Made by a program: the position numbers and the translations under genes | Origin: Gemmatimonadota bacterium | GTDB lineage: Bacteria > Gemmatimonadota > Gemmatimonadetes > Longimicrobiales > Gaopeijiaceae | Reading direction: 5' to 3' | Assembly (NCBI GenBank): GCA_028874985.1 | Contig: JAPPGI010000230.1 | Location: 1-64,000, forward strand | DNA: 64,000 nucleotides | In this document: positions 29,656 through 37,922 of the stretch, piece after piece | Layout of the letters: each line of letters begins with the position of its first letter | How positions within the stretch are numbered: the stretch's first letter is position 1 | The notes under the pieces: model-generated | What the model was told of the DNA's origin: nothing | The model's database searches: none | What the model saw: only the letters and a program-made list of their open reading frames with translations

Positions 29656-31413
29656 TCAGGCGTCCCGGCGCCGCCCCACCCGAATCGCCAGAATGTCGAT
29701 ATCGTGGTACTGCTGGTGCCGTATCGACGACGCATGGTGCCGTAGCAGCCGAAGTGGCGTCTCGGCCTCGTCGGGCACCTTCGCGGCCCCCTCGCCGAGC
29801 ATGGCGAGCTGGTCCTCCAGATTCGTCTGGTCGGTGGTCGCGATGAACTCCAGGTCCGCCGCGCCGCCGTCGCCGTGTGCCAGCAGCAGCAGGCGCCGCC
29901 CGGCCTGCCCCGCGCCTCCCCTCTCCCCGCGCGTCAGGATCTGCATCGTCTCCTCGCCCACCGCGCGCAGTCGCATCTCCATCTTCCCGCCCCACCCCCT
30001 GCGCGCGGCGAACTTCACCAGGAACGCGTCCACCTCCGCCCACGTCTCAGCGGTCAGGCGGGTCTTCAGGCGCGACCGCCGCCCCCCGGTCAGCTCCCCG
30101 AACAGGGTCAGCAGGATGACGGTGATGCCGCCGACAGTCATGCCGTTGCCGAGCAGTTCGCCCCACGCGCCCTGCCAGTACTCCGGGTAGATCCAGTCGA
30201 GCTGGAAGGCGAAGCCGATCCAGAACGCCACGCCCACGATGAGGCCCTTCCGGTGGTCCAGGCCGTCCTGGAGCAGGATCTTCATCCCGAAGACGAAGAT
30301 CAGCGCGACGATCACGACGAAGTAGGCCGCGACAACCGGCCCCGGCATCGCCACGATCAGGGTCACGAACTTCGGGAGGAAGGCGAGCGCCACGAAGACG
30401 ACGCCCACGGCGATCCCGATCGCCCGCGACGCGACCCCTGTGAGCTCCGCGACGCTGATGCTCATGCCGTAGGTGGTGTTGGGGACCGTGCCCGCGAGGC
30501 CGGAGAGCAGATTGCCGACGCCGTCGGCGGAGATCGCGCCCTGGATGGAGCGGAAGTCGATCGCGCGCGGACGCCGCCACGAGACCCGCTGGATGGCGAT
30601 GCTGTCGCCGAGGGTGTCCATGGCGCCCACCAGCGTCACGATGACGAACGAGGGCAGCAGGGCCCAGAACTCGGGCCTGAAGCTCAGGTCGACCCCGGGA
30701 TGGGCGATCGCCGGCAGGCCGATCCAGGCGGCCTCGCGGACCGCGGCCAGGTCGTAGATGCCGAAGCCGAGACCCGCGGTCAGGCCGCCCGCGACGATGC
30801 CGGTGGCCGGCGCCCAGAGCCTCGCCGCACCCGTGAAGCGAAGCGGGATCAGGACCATGACGAGCAGGGTGACCAGGGCCGTGACCGGGCCCGCCAGCGG
30901 GGAGGCGTCCACGGGCACCTCGGCAAGCTTGCGCACGATCATCGGAGCCAGCGTGACCGGAATCAGAATCAGCACGGTTCCGGCGACCGTGGGGGTGAAG
31001 ATGCGCCTCAGGAGCGCCATCCTCGCCCCCAGTACGAACTGGACGAGCGCCGAGGCGATGATGAGCGTCGCGAGCATCGCGGGCCCGCCCTGCTCGATCG
31101 CGGTCACGCTGACCGCGAGAAACGCGCTCGTGCTCCCCATCACGAGGATGTAGCCCGCGCCGATGCGGCCCACGCGCCGGGCCTGGATCGCCGTGGTGAT
31201 ACCACTCACGACCAGCGCGGCGAACACGGCCCAGGACAGGTATTCCTCGCTGCCGCCCGCTACGGTGATCATGACCGTCGGCGTCAGGATGATGCTGGCA
31301 ATGCAGATGAGCGCGTATTGGATCCCGAGCCCCGCGGTCATCGGGAGCGGCGGGCGCTCGCCGGCCTCGTAGCGGACGTCCCGGCGTTGGCGTGACGGGT
31401 TGGAGTCGGGCAT
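29656..31413 (-). CDS. NCS2-family purine/pyrimidine permease with C-terminal ATPase-like domain
   Basis: 585 residues from ATG 31413. The first 430 residues hold about 12-14 membrane segments with the NCS2 signatures GSTSAFLAVSV, LVGAMDTLGDS and GTVPNTTYGMSISVAELTGVASR. About 150 further residues follow the last membrane segment, ending SSIRHQQYHDIDILAIRV; they look like a degenerate histidine-kinase-type ATPase (RsbW-like) domain. NCS2 carriers import xanthine, uracil or urate with protons; the ligand here is not resolved. The tail is not part of a standard NCS2 carrier and may regulate it. No purine genes lie nearby. Confidence 0.85.
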   Translation of the reverse strand: MPDSNPSRQRRDVRYEAGERPPLPMTAGLGIQYALICIASIILTPTVMITVAGGSEEYLSWAVFAALVVSGITTAIQARRVGRIGAGYILVMGSTSAFLAVSVTAIEQGGPAMLATLIIASALVQFVLGARMALLRRIFTPTVAGTVLILIPVTLAPMIVRKLAEVPVDASPLAGPVTALVTLLVMVLIPLRFTGAARLWAPATGIVAGGLTAGLGFGIYDLAAVREAAWIGLPAIAHPGVDLSFRPEFWALLPSFVIVTLVGAMDTLGDSIAIQRVSWRRPRAIDFRSIQGAISADGVGNLLSGLAGTVPNTTYGMSISVAELTGVASRAIGIAVGVVFVALAFLPKFVTLIVAMPGPVVAAYFVVIVALIFVFGMKILLQDGLDHRKGLIVGVAFWIGFAFQLDWIYPEYWQGAWGELLGNGMTVGGITVILLTLFGELTGGRRSRLKTRLTAETWAEVDAFLVKFAARRGWGGKMEMRLRAVGEETMQILTRGERGGAGQAGRRLLLLAHGDGGAADLEFIATTDQTNLEDQLAMLGEGAAKVPDEAETPLRLLRHHASSIRHQQYHDIDILAIRVGRRRDA

Positions 31414-31712
31414 CAAGCCGGGCGACCGGTGGAGTCGGGCCGGCGGGACGCTGCGCAGACCGGAAAGGGAATCGGGCGCAATTCCTTGACTCCGCGTGGT
31501 TTGGGGCGGTGCGCGGAAGCGGGCCGCGGTCGGGCGGCAATATGTGGGTGAATTGACCGGGCCGCCACTCCCGGCAGCGGATACCCCTCGCCCCCAACGT
31601 TGACAATCATGCATCGTCGAACCGACCGTGCACGAATCGCATGGCACCGTGCCGGAGCGGTAGCGGCAGGTTCCATTGATCCCGCCGGCCGCCCAGGACT
31701 GAACGGACCCCG

Positions 31713-32120
31713 ATGAGCAATCCGGTCTTCTACCATCTGCTCGACGCCCTCTTCGTCGCCCTCCACGCGCTGCTGGTGGGCTTCAACCTCCTCGGCTGGG
31801 CATGGAGACGCACGAGGCGACTGCACCTCATCACCATCAGCGCGACGCTGCTCTCCTGGTTCGGGCTCGGGGCGGTCTACGGGTGGGGATACTGCCCGCT
31901 CACCGATTGGCATTGGGACGTCAAGCGCGCGCTTGGCGAGACGATGCTGCCGGCGTCGTGCGTGGAGTACTACCTCGACCGGATCACGGGCTTCGATTGG
32001 AGCCGGGCCACCGTTGACGCCCTCGTGGTTGGGTCGGCCCTCGCCGCCCTGTTGCTGTCCGCGGGCCTGAATCTTCGTGACAGGTCGGTGAAACGGGCGC
32101 GGACCGGGGGACGGCCGTGA
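31713..32120 (+). CDS. Small membrane protein, DUF2784-like
   Basis: 135 residues with about four hydrophobic segments. The GWGYCPLTDWHW motif and the following EYYLDRITG are those of DUF2784-type proteins, of unknown role. Single gene, divergent from the NCS2 permease across 299 bases (31414-31712), in which I see no further gene or clear promoter. Length is normal for the family. Confidence 0.65.
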   Translation: MSNPVFYHLLDALFVALHALLVGFNLLGWAWRRTRRLHLITISATLLSWFGLGAVYGWGYCPLTDWHWDVKRALGETMLPASCVEYYLDRITGFDWSRATVDALVVGSALAALLLSAGLNLRDRSVKRARTGGRP

Positions 32121-32264
32121 CGGCTCCCCGGTGAGTCCGCGTCATCCGCGTTCGGGTGGCGCGCCGGCCCGCGATGCCCCGGTGCGCCGTGGGGATCCGA
32201 CCGCCGTCTCTGGTGACGCTCTCGAGGTTGCGGCGTTCACGACCGCGGCGCTTGCGGGGGTGCC

Positions 32265-33416
32265 TCACCCCTCCCCCGGATCACAGTCCCGGCCCCTTGT
32301 GTGCCTTGCGATCGACGCCAGCCATTGCCGGAATTCCGAGTCCGTCGGGGCACAGAGGTCGGTGGAGTGCCAATGGAAGCCCGTAAGGGAGAGGCCGAGC
32401 ATTTCCCGCGGCAACGGGCCGCTGAGGTCGGTTCGGTCCACATACAGGTGGCCGAGGCTCTTGAGGTTGCCGATTCCGGATGGCATCGGCCCGGTCAACC
32501 TGTTGTTGGAAAGCACTATCGAGTTCGACTTCACGAGGTTGCCGATCTCGAGCGGGACTGGACCGGAGAGCGAGTTGTCGGAAAGTACCATGTACTGGAG
32601 GTTCCGGAGGTCGCCGATTTCGGGCGGGATCGGGCCGGACAGCCGGTTCTGCTCCAGCTCCAGCTCGTCGAGCTTCCGCAGGCTGCCGATTTCGGGCGGG
32701 ATCGGGCCGGTCAGAATGTTGTCGGACAGGATCAGGAATTCGAGGTTCTCGAGTCTGCCGATTTCAGGAGGGATCGGGCCGGTCAGTTTGTTCGTCGCCA
32801 GACTCAATTCCGCCAGATTCTCGAGGTTGCCGATTTCAGCGGGAACCGGGCCGGTCAGATCATTCCTGTGAGCCGACAGCGTATGCAGGTTCCGGAGGTT
32901 GCCGACTTCGGGAGGGATCGGGCCGGACAGATCGTTTGCGTGCAGAGCCAGGACTTCGAGGTTCCGGAGGTTGCCGATTTCAGCCGGGATCGGGCCGGAC
33001 AGATGGAGATTCGAGTGGAGCGACAGCGTCCGGAGGGTTCGCAGGTTGCCGATTTCGGGCGGGATCCGGCCGGACACCCTGTTCTCTTGGAGCCGGAGGT
33101 CCCTGAGTTTCGGGAGGTTGCCGATTTCGGGCGGGATGGACCCCTCCAGGCCGTTGTCCCACAGAAGGAGTCCGGTGACCTCCCCGTCCTGGTCGGTGGT
33201 CACGCCGTACCACTGGTCGAGTGGTGCGTCGGTCGCCCAGTTTTGGTTTTGGACCCAACCGCCCCCTTTCAGCGCACGGTAGAAAGTGGTCAGTATGTCG
33301 CGCGGCGTCGGTTCGGCCGGTGGCTCGACGGGGGCGTCGCACCCGCCTGCCAGGGCTGCGACGGCGAGCGCCAGGGCGCACTCGAAGTGTCGTGAGGGTT
33401 GTCCGGTCGGTCTCAT
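32265..33416 (-). CDS. Lipoprotein with 11 plant-type LRRs
   Basis: 383 residues; GAGGAG lies about 7 bases before the ATG. Lipobox LAGGC (Cys26). N-cap FYRALKGGGW...WYGV, then 11 repeats of SGPIPPEIGNLRNL type, and the closing cap CAPTDSEFRQWLASI with a final Cys. It lacks the Ig-like stalk of the 25167 gene and the protease of the 20845 gene, so it is the simplest of the three. Such repeats are commonest in plant receptor kinases but also occur in marine and host-associated bacteria. Probably surface-displayed; ligand unknown. Confidence 0.85.
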   Translation of the reverse strand: MRPTGQPSRHFECALALAVAALAGGCDAPVEPPAEPTPRDILTTFYRALKGGGWVQNQNWATDAPLDQWYGVTTDQDGEVTGLLLWDNGLEGSIPPEIGNLPKLRDLRLQENRVSGRIPPEIGNLRTLRTLSLHSNLHLSGPIPAEIGNLRNLEVLALHANDLSGPIPPEVGNLRNLHTLSAHRNDLTGPVPAEIGNLENLAELSLATNKLTGPIPPEIGRLENLEFLILSDNILTGPIPPEIGSLRKLDELELEQNRLSGPIPPEIGDLRNLQYMVLSDNSLSGPVPLEIGNLVKSNSIVLSNNRLTGPMPSGIGNLKSLGHLYVDRTDLSGPLPREMLGLSLTGFHWHSTDLCAPTDSEFRQWLASIARHTRGRDCDPGEG

Positions 33417-33595
33417 GTCCTGTCTCCTCGTTCGGGTACCGATGGCTCCGGCCGTCGCCTGGCGCGTCCGAACCGCATCCGAACCCTGGTCGGATCAACG
33501 CCCCGGCCGAGCCGGGGGCACGCATCAGCCCCTGGAAGATAATACGCCGCTGAACCGCCGATCTTGCGTACGGTCCGGCAGAAAGGTTCTTCCCC

Positions 33596-34390
33596 GTGTA
33601 CCACCGCATCGTCTGCCTGACCGAGGAGCCCACCGAGATCCTCTACCGCCTGGGCGAGGACGCCCGCATAGTGGGCATCTCGGGCTTCACCGTGCGTCCC
33701 GCCCGCGCCCGCAGGGAGAAGCCGAAGGTATCCGCCTTCACCTCCGCGAAGATCGACCGCATCCTGGAGCTGAAGCCCGATCTGGCGCTGGGTTTCTCGG
33801 ACATCCAGGCCGGTATCGCGGCCGAGCTGATCCGCCGCGGCGTCGAGGTCCACATCTTCAACCACCGTTCGGTGGCCGGAATCCTGCGCACGGTGAAGGC
33901 GGTGGCTGCGCTGGCCGGCCGCGCGGGGAGGGGCGAGCGGCTCGCGGCCGAGCTGGAGGCGGGGCTGGACCGGGTTCGCGAGCGCGCCGCAGCGCTCCCC
34001 CGCAGGCCCCGCATCTACTTCGAGGAGTGGTACGACCCGCTCATATCGGGGATTCGCTGGGTCTCGGAGCTGGTCGAACTCGCCGGGGGCGACGATTGTT
34101 TCCCGGAGCACCGGGGCGCCTCGCTGGCGAAGGATCGCATCATCCCGGACCCCGCCGAGGTGGTGCGCCGCGCCCCCGACGTGATCATCGGATCGTGGTG
34201 CGGGCGCAAGTTCCGCCCCGAGCGTGTGGCCGCCCGCGAAGGCTGGTCGGAGATCCCCGCGGTGGCGGGAGGACACGTCCACGAGGTCAAGTCGGCGCTG
34301 ATCCTCCAGCCCGGCCCCGCCGCCCTCACCGACGGCGTCGAGGCCCTGCAGCGGATCATCCTGGACTGGGCGGACGCCTCCGCGCGCTAG
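33596..34390 (+). CDS. BtuF-like periplasmic-binding-fold protein without signal peptide
   Basis: 264 residues from a GTG start. RIVCLTEEPTEILYRLG, KPDLALGFSD and PDVIIGSWCG are typical of helical-backbone binding proteins for cobalamin or iron chelates (BtuF/FepB fold). No signal peptide or lipobox is visible, and no ABC permease or ATPase gene is next to it, so it may not act in import. Leaderless BtuF-like proteins are known in several bacteria, often annotated as cobalamin-binding; that ligand is only inferred here. Its TAG stop shares CTAG with the stop of the convergent fusion gene. Confidence 0.75.
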   Translation: MYHRIVCLTEEPTEILYRLGEDARIVGISGFTVRPARARREKPKVSAFTSAKIDRILELKPDLALGFSDIQAGIAAELIRRGVEVHIFNHRSVAGILRTVKAVAALAGRAGRGERLAAELEAGLDRVRERAAALPRRPRIYFEEWYDPLISGIRWVSELVELAGGDDCFPEHRGASLAKDRIIPDPAEVVRRAPDVIIGSWCGRKFRPERVAAREGWSEIPAVAGGHVHEVKSALILQPGPAALTDGVEALQRIILDWADASAR

Positions 34391-37300
34391 CGCCGGCCAC
34401 CTCCGGGCAGAAGCGCGCTTTCCCTGAGAATCCCGTCGAGGGTTTCCACGAGCAGCGCCGCGTCGTCCTCGCCGAAGACCATCGGCGGCTTGACCTTGAG
34501 CACATTGCGGGCGGGCCCGTCCGCGCTCATCAGCACGCCGGTCTCGCGCGCGCGGTTCACGATGTAGGCACAGGCCTCCGGATACGGCTGCCGGGTCTCG
34601 CCGTCCCTCACGACCTCGATGCCCAGGAAGAGCCCCCGCCCACGCACGTCCCCCACCAGCGGGTGCCGCGCGGCCAGCTCCCGGAGCGCCCCGAGGAGCC
34701 CGCCTCCGACCCGGCGCGCATGCTCCACCAGCCCGCGCTCCCGGATCTCGGCCAGCACGGCCCGCGCCGCCGCGCACGAGACCGGGTTGCCGCCGAAGGT
34801 GCTGAAGTACTCCATGCCGTTGGCGAAGGAGTCGGCGATCGCACGGGTGGTCACCACGGCGGCCACCGGGTGGCCGTTCCCCATCGGCTTGCCGAGCGTC
34901 ACGATGTCGGGAACGACGCCCTGCAGCTCGAAGCCCCAGAAGGCGTCGCCCACCCGCCCGAACCCCACCTGAACCTCGTCGGCGATGCACACGCCGCCGG
35001 CCGAGCGGATGTGGTCGAAGGCGGCGGACAGGTAGCCCGGCGGGGGCTCGATCTGGCCCCCGCAGCCCAGGATGGGTTCGGCGATGAAGGCCGCGACGCC
35101 GTGACCGCGATCGCGGAGCAGCCGGGCGCAGCGCGCGACATCGTCCGCGTAGCGGGCCGCGAGCACCTCGTCGGCGACACCCTCGCCCCGGCGATGGCGG
35201 CCCCCGTAGGTGTCCGGCAGGGCGGCCGCCGCCACCCGGCCACTCGGTCCCGCGCCCCCCGGCCCCGCGAACTTGTAGTGGCTGACCTCGATCAGCCCCC
35301 CGGTGTTGCCGTGGTAGCCGCCCTCCAGGCAGACCGCGCCTTCGCGGCCGGTGTGGCGGCGCGCCATGCGCAGCGCCAGTTCATTGGCCTCGCTTCCCGA
35401 ACAGACCGGGAACACCACCTCGAGCGGGGCGGGGAAGTGAGCCAGCAGCTCCCCGGCCAGCGCCACGATCTCGCCGTGCAGATACCGGGTGTTGGTGTTG
35501 AGAACGCGGCTCTGGCGCGCTATGGCCTCGGCGACGCGGCGGTTGCCGTGCCCCACGTGCGGCACGTTGTTGACGGTGTCGAGGAAGCGGCGCCCGGTAT
35601 CGTCGTACAGGTACGCGCCCATCCCCCGCACCGCGTGTATGGGGTCGGCGTAGGACAGACTCAGGGACGAACCCAGAACCGTCGCGCGTCTTGCCGTCAG
35701 ATCACGCTTTCGCGAGACGGAACGAGCGTGGGCCGGGACCGCGGTGGCGGTGTCCGGGGGGAGGCCGGCCAGGGGCGTGGGATCGGGCAGCACCGACTCC
35801 CAGACGGCGCGGAGCCGGTCGAGCGCCACGCCCGGGAAGTTACCGCGGTCTTCGGGGGACGTGCCCTCGCCGTGGAGGGGGTCCAGGGCGATGACCTGGA
35901 GGTGCAGGTGGGGCGGCCAGCCGCCGTTGGCGTCGTCGTCGCCGAGCCAGCCGATGATCTCGCCGGGCCGGACCCGCCGGCCGGGGGTGAGATGGTCGAG
36001 GGTGGCTCGGTCGAGGTGGCCGTAGAGGGTGTGGAAGCCGAGGCCGTTCGCGGTGGTGTGGCGCAGGATGACGGTGGGGCCGTAGTCGAGGGGACGGTCG
36101 TTGTCGGTGACGGCGAGAACGGTGCCGGAGAGCGGGGCGTGCACCGGGGTGCCCGCCGGAGCGAAGAGGTCGAGCCCGAGGTGCAGGGTACGGGACTCGG
36201 GTCCGCTCTCGCCGCGCGCCTGGAATGCGGGGGTGTCGTAGAGGAGCCGGGGCTCGCCGTAGCGTCCGACCGCCACCGTGCCTCCGGCGGCCGCGGTCAT
36301 CCGTTCGATCCAGGCCCGGGATGCCCCGGGGTCGGCGAGGGTGTCGAGGTGGGGCAGGTCCAGGCTGCCCACCGAGAGGTTGAGGACATGGGGGCGCGCA
36401 AGCACCGCGGACGGCAGGACCGGCGCGCGGGACGCGGCTTCGCGAATCCGGGAGGCGATCCCCGCCGCGGCGGGGTTCGGGTCCAGGCCGCACGCCTCGC
36501 GGATCCGGAACTCGGCGATCCGCCAGTCCGTGCCCGCGAGCCGGCGGAGCAGGCGCCACGCGGGCTCCCGGCTGACCGCGAGGTACTCGTTCCCCGGCTG
36601 TTCGCGCATCCGGCGGGCCTGCACCGCAACCGAGAGACAGAGCCGGAGCGCCACCAGGGGAAGGATCGCGCGGCACTCCTCCTCGCGGAGCGGCTTCACC
36701 GACGCGTACCCGCCGGCGACCCGGCACGCCGCCTCGACCGGATCGGCCCTGTCCAGCATGGCGTAGGCCGCCGCCACCGCCACCTCCGCGGCGCGCCAGC
36801 TACGCACCATGTCGCCGAAATCGATCAGGCCGGCGAGGCGCGCGCCCGCGAGCGAAGGCCGCACGATCACGTTGTGGTCGTTGGCGTCGTTGTGGATCAC
36901 CCCGGCCGGGAGCGCGTCGGCAACGGGGTCGAGGCGGGTGGCGGCGCGGTCAAGGGTGGCCGCCACGAGATCCTCGCCGCCGGCGAGGTATCGGAGGTGG
37001 GCGCGGATCGTGGTCTGCGCCGTGTCCATGCGCCACGCGAAGTCGCGGTCGAGCTCGGGGTGGTCGAACCCGGCCAGCGCGGCGTCGAGGCGGGCCAGGA
37101 AGGCGCCGAGGGCCTCCAGCACGGCGGGAGCACGGGGACGCAGTTCGGCCAGCGGGATGCCGGGCAGCCAGGTGAGCGCGCAGGCCAGGTGGGGAGCGCC
37201 GGCAAGCGTGACGGGGACGATGCGCCGGGTGCGGGATGCGGAGGTGGCGGGGGGGACGGGGCGCGGAACCGGAGCCGGGAGGTCCGCGGTCGCGAGGTGG

Positions 37301-37488
37301 TCCAGACCGGCTGCGACGAGGTCCAGGACGGGCCGCCGGGGAGGGGTGCAGAGCTTGAGGACGAAGTCGCCGGAGGGTCCCGAGAGGTGGTAGTTGCGGT
37401 CGAGTTCGCCGGGGAGCGGGCGGATGTCGCCGTCGATCGCAAAGACGTCGCGGGCGATGGCGGCGGCCCGCGTGGTGCGGTCGTTCAC
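34387..37488 (-). CDS. Triple fusion: APH-type kinase, M23-like domain, class III aminotransferase
   Basis: 1033 residues from a GTG at 37488, where the kinase homology begins; upstream frame is Pro/Arg-rich and unconvincing. Domain 1 (about 1-330) is an aminoglycoside/choline-kinase-like phosphotransferase with HNDANDHN (199-206) and IDFGD. Domain 2 (about 420-590) is M23/lysostaphin-like, with His436/Asp440 (HLGLD) and PHLHLQV (His527/His529). Domain 3 (about 620-1033) is a PLP-dependent class III aminotransferase with GKPMGNGHP (Lys867). The kinase plus class III pairing matches the hydroxylysine kinase / phospholyase enzymes, known for phosphohydroxylysine and phosphoethanolamine. A phosphorylate-then-eliminate reaction on an amino alcohol is therefore likely. 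The M23 role is unclear. No signal peptide, so cytosolic. Confidence 0.82.
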   Translation of the reverse strand: MNDRTTRAAAIARDVFAIDGDIRPLPGELDRNYHLSGPSGDFVLKLCTPPRRPVLDLVAAGLDHLATADLPAPVPRPVPPATSASRTRRIVPVTLAGAPHLACALTWLPGIPLAELRPRAPAVLEALGAFLARLDAALAGFDHPELDRDFAWRMDTAQTTIRAHLRYLAGGEDLVAATLDRAATRLDPVADALPAGVIHNDANDHNVIVRPSLAGARLAGLIDFGDMVRSWRAAEVAVAAAYAMLDRADPVEAACRVAGGYASVKPLREEECRAILPLVALRLCLSVAVQARRMREQPGNEYLAVSREPAWRLLRRLAGTDWRIAEFRIREACGLDPNPAAAGIASRIREAASRAPVLPSAVLARPHVLNLSVGSLDLPHLDTLADPGASRAWIERMTAAAGGTVAVGRYGEPRLLYDTPAFQARGESGPESRTLHLGLDLFAPAGTPVHAPLSGTVLAVTDNDRPLDYGPTVILRHTTANGLGFHTLYGHLDRATLDHLTPGRRVRPGEIIGWLGDDDANGGWPPHLHLQVIALDPLHGEGTSPEDRGNFPGVALDRLRAVWESVLPDPTPLAGLPPDTATAVPAHARSVSRKRDLTARRATVLGSSLSLSYADPIHAVRGMGAYLYDDTGRRFLDTVNNVPHVGHGNRRVAEAIARQSRVLNTNTRYLHGEIVALAGELLAHFPAPLEVVFPVCSGSEANELALRMARRHTGREGAVCLEGGYHGNTGGLIEVSHYKFAGPGGAGPSGRVAAAALPDTYGGRHRRGEGVADEVLAARYADDVARCARLLRDRGHGVAAFIAEPILGCGGQIEPPPGYLSAAFDHIRSAGGVCIADEVQVGFGRVGDAFWGFELQGVVPDIVTLGKPMGNGHPVAAVVTTRAIADSFANGMEYFSTFGGNPVSCAAARAVLAEIRERGLVEHARRVGGGLLGALRELAARHPLVGDVRGRGLFLGIEVVRDGETRQPYPEACAYIVNRARETGVLMSADGPARNVLKVKPPMVFGEDDAALLVETLDGILRESALLPGGGRR

Positions 37489-37640
37489 GGGCGGTGGGGT
37501 TGGGGGATGGGGGTGGAACGCGGCGGGGGCGCAACGGCGCGGCCGGCGGCGCGAATGTGCCCGGAGGCCGTCGCCGGGGCAAGGGATGCGGGCGGACCCG
37601 GCCGAGGGCCGACACCGGGGCCGCCCTGGTGCTTCAGGCT

Positions 37641-37658
37641 GTATACATGGCGGTATAC
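37641..37658. promoter_or_regulatory. Pair of GTATAC palindromes, possible operator
   Basis: GTATAC at 37641-37646 and again at 37653-37658, six bases apart, in the 434-base gap between the fusion gene and the SusC gene. It could be a regulator site for either gene. No regulator gene is nearby. Confidence 0.3.
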
Positions 37659-37749
37659 CGTGCCCCCACTCCCCGGGGCGCGGCAGGCCGGGCGGGTGCC
37701 GCGGGAGGCGGTCACCGGCCCCGGCCATCGGGGCTTCCGGTAATCCCCC

Positions 37750-37778
37750 TTGCGCTTTGGCGTATGGTCTTCAATAAT
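37750..37778 (+). promoter_or_regulatory. Sigma-70-like promoter candidate for the SusC operon
   Basis: TTGCGC, 17 bases, AATAAT, about 145 bases upstream of the SusC start. It is the best spaced pair in this gap and lies in a locally AT-rich segment. No experimental support is available. Confidence 0.35.
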
Positions 37779-37922
37779 GTAGCCAATCACACAACGGCGG
37801 ATTGGTGACGGATCGGTCGAATGACCGGTCGTCCGGGCATCGGCTCACAGCGTCCGGCGGTTCCACCGGGCAGCGGAAGGCCGTGGGCCTTGACCCATCC
37901 GCCCTTGCCATAGGAGGTAAGC

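Noticed and set aside
33286-37743. 1485-codon plus-strand open frame
   Set aside because: It crosses an LRR gene, the BtuF-like gene and the fusion gene in the wrong frame; no domains are visible.
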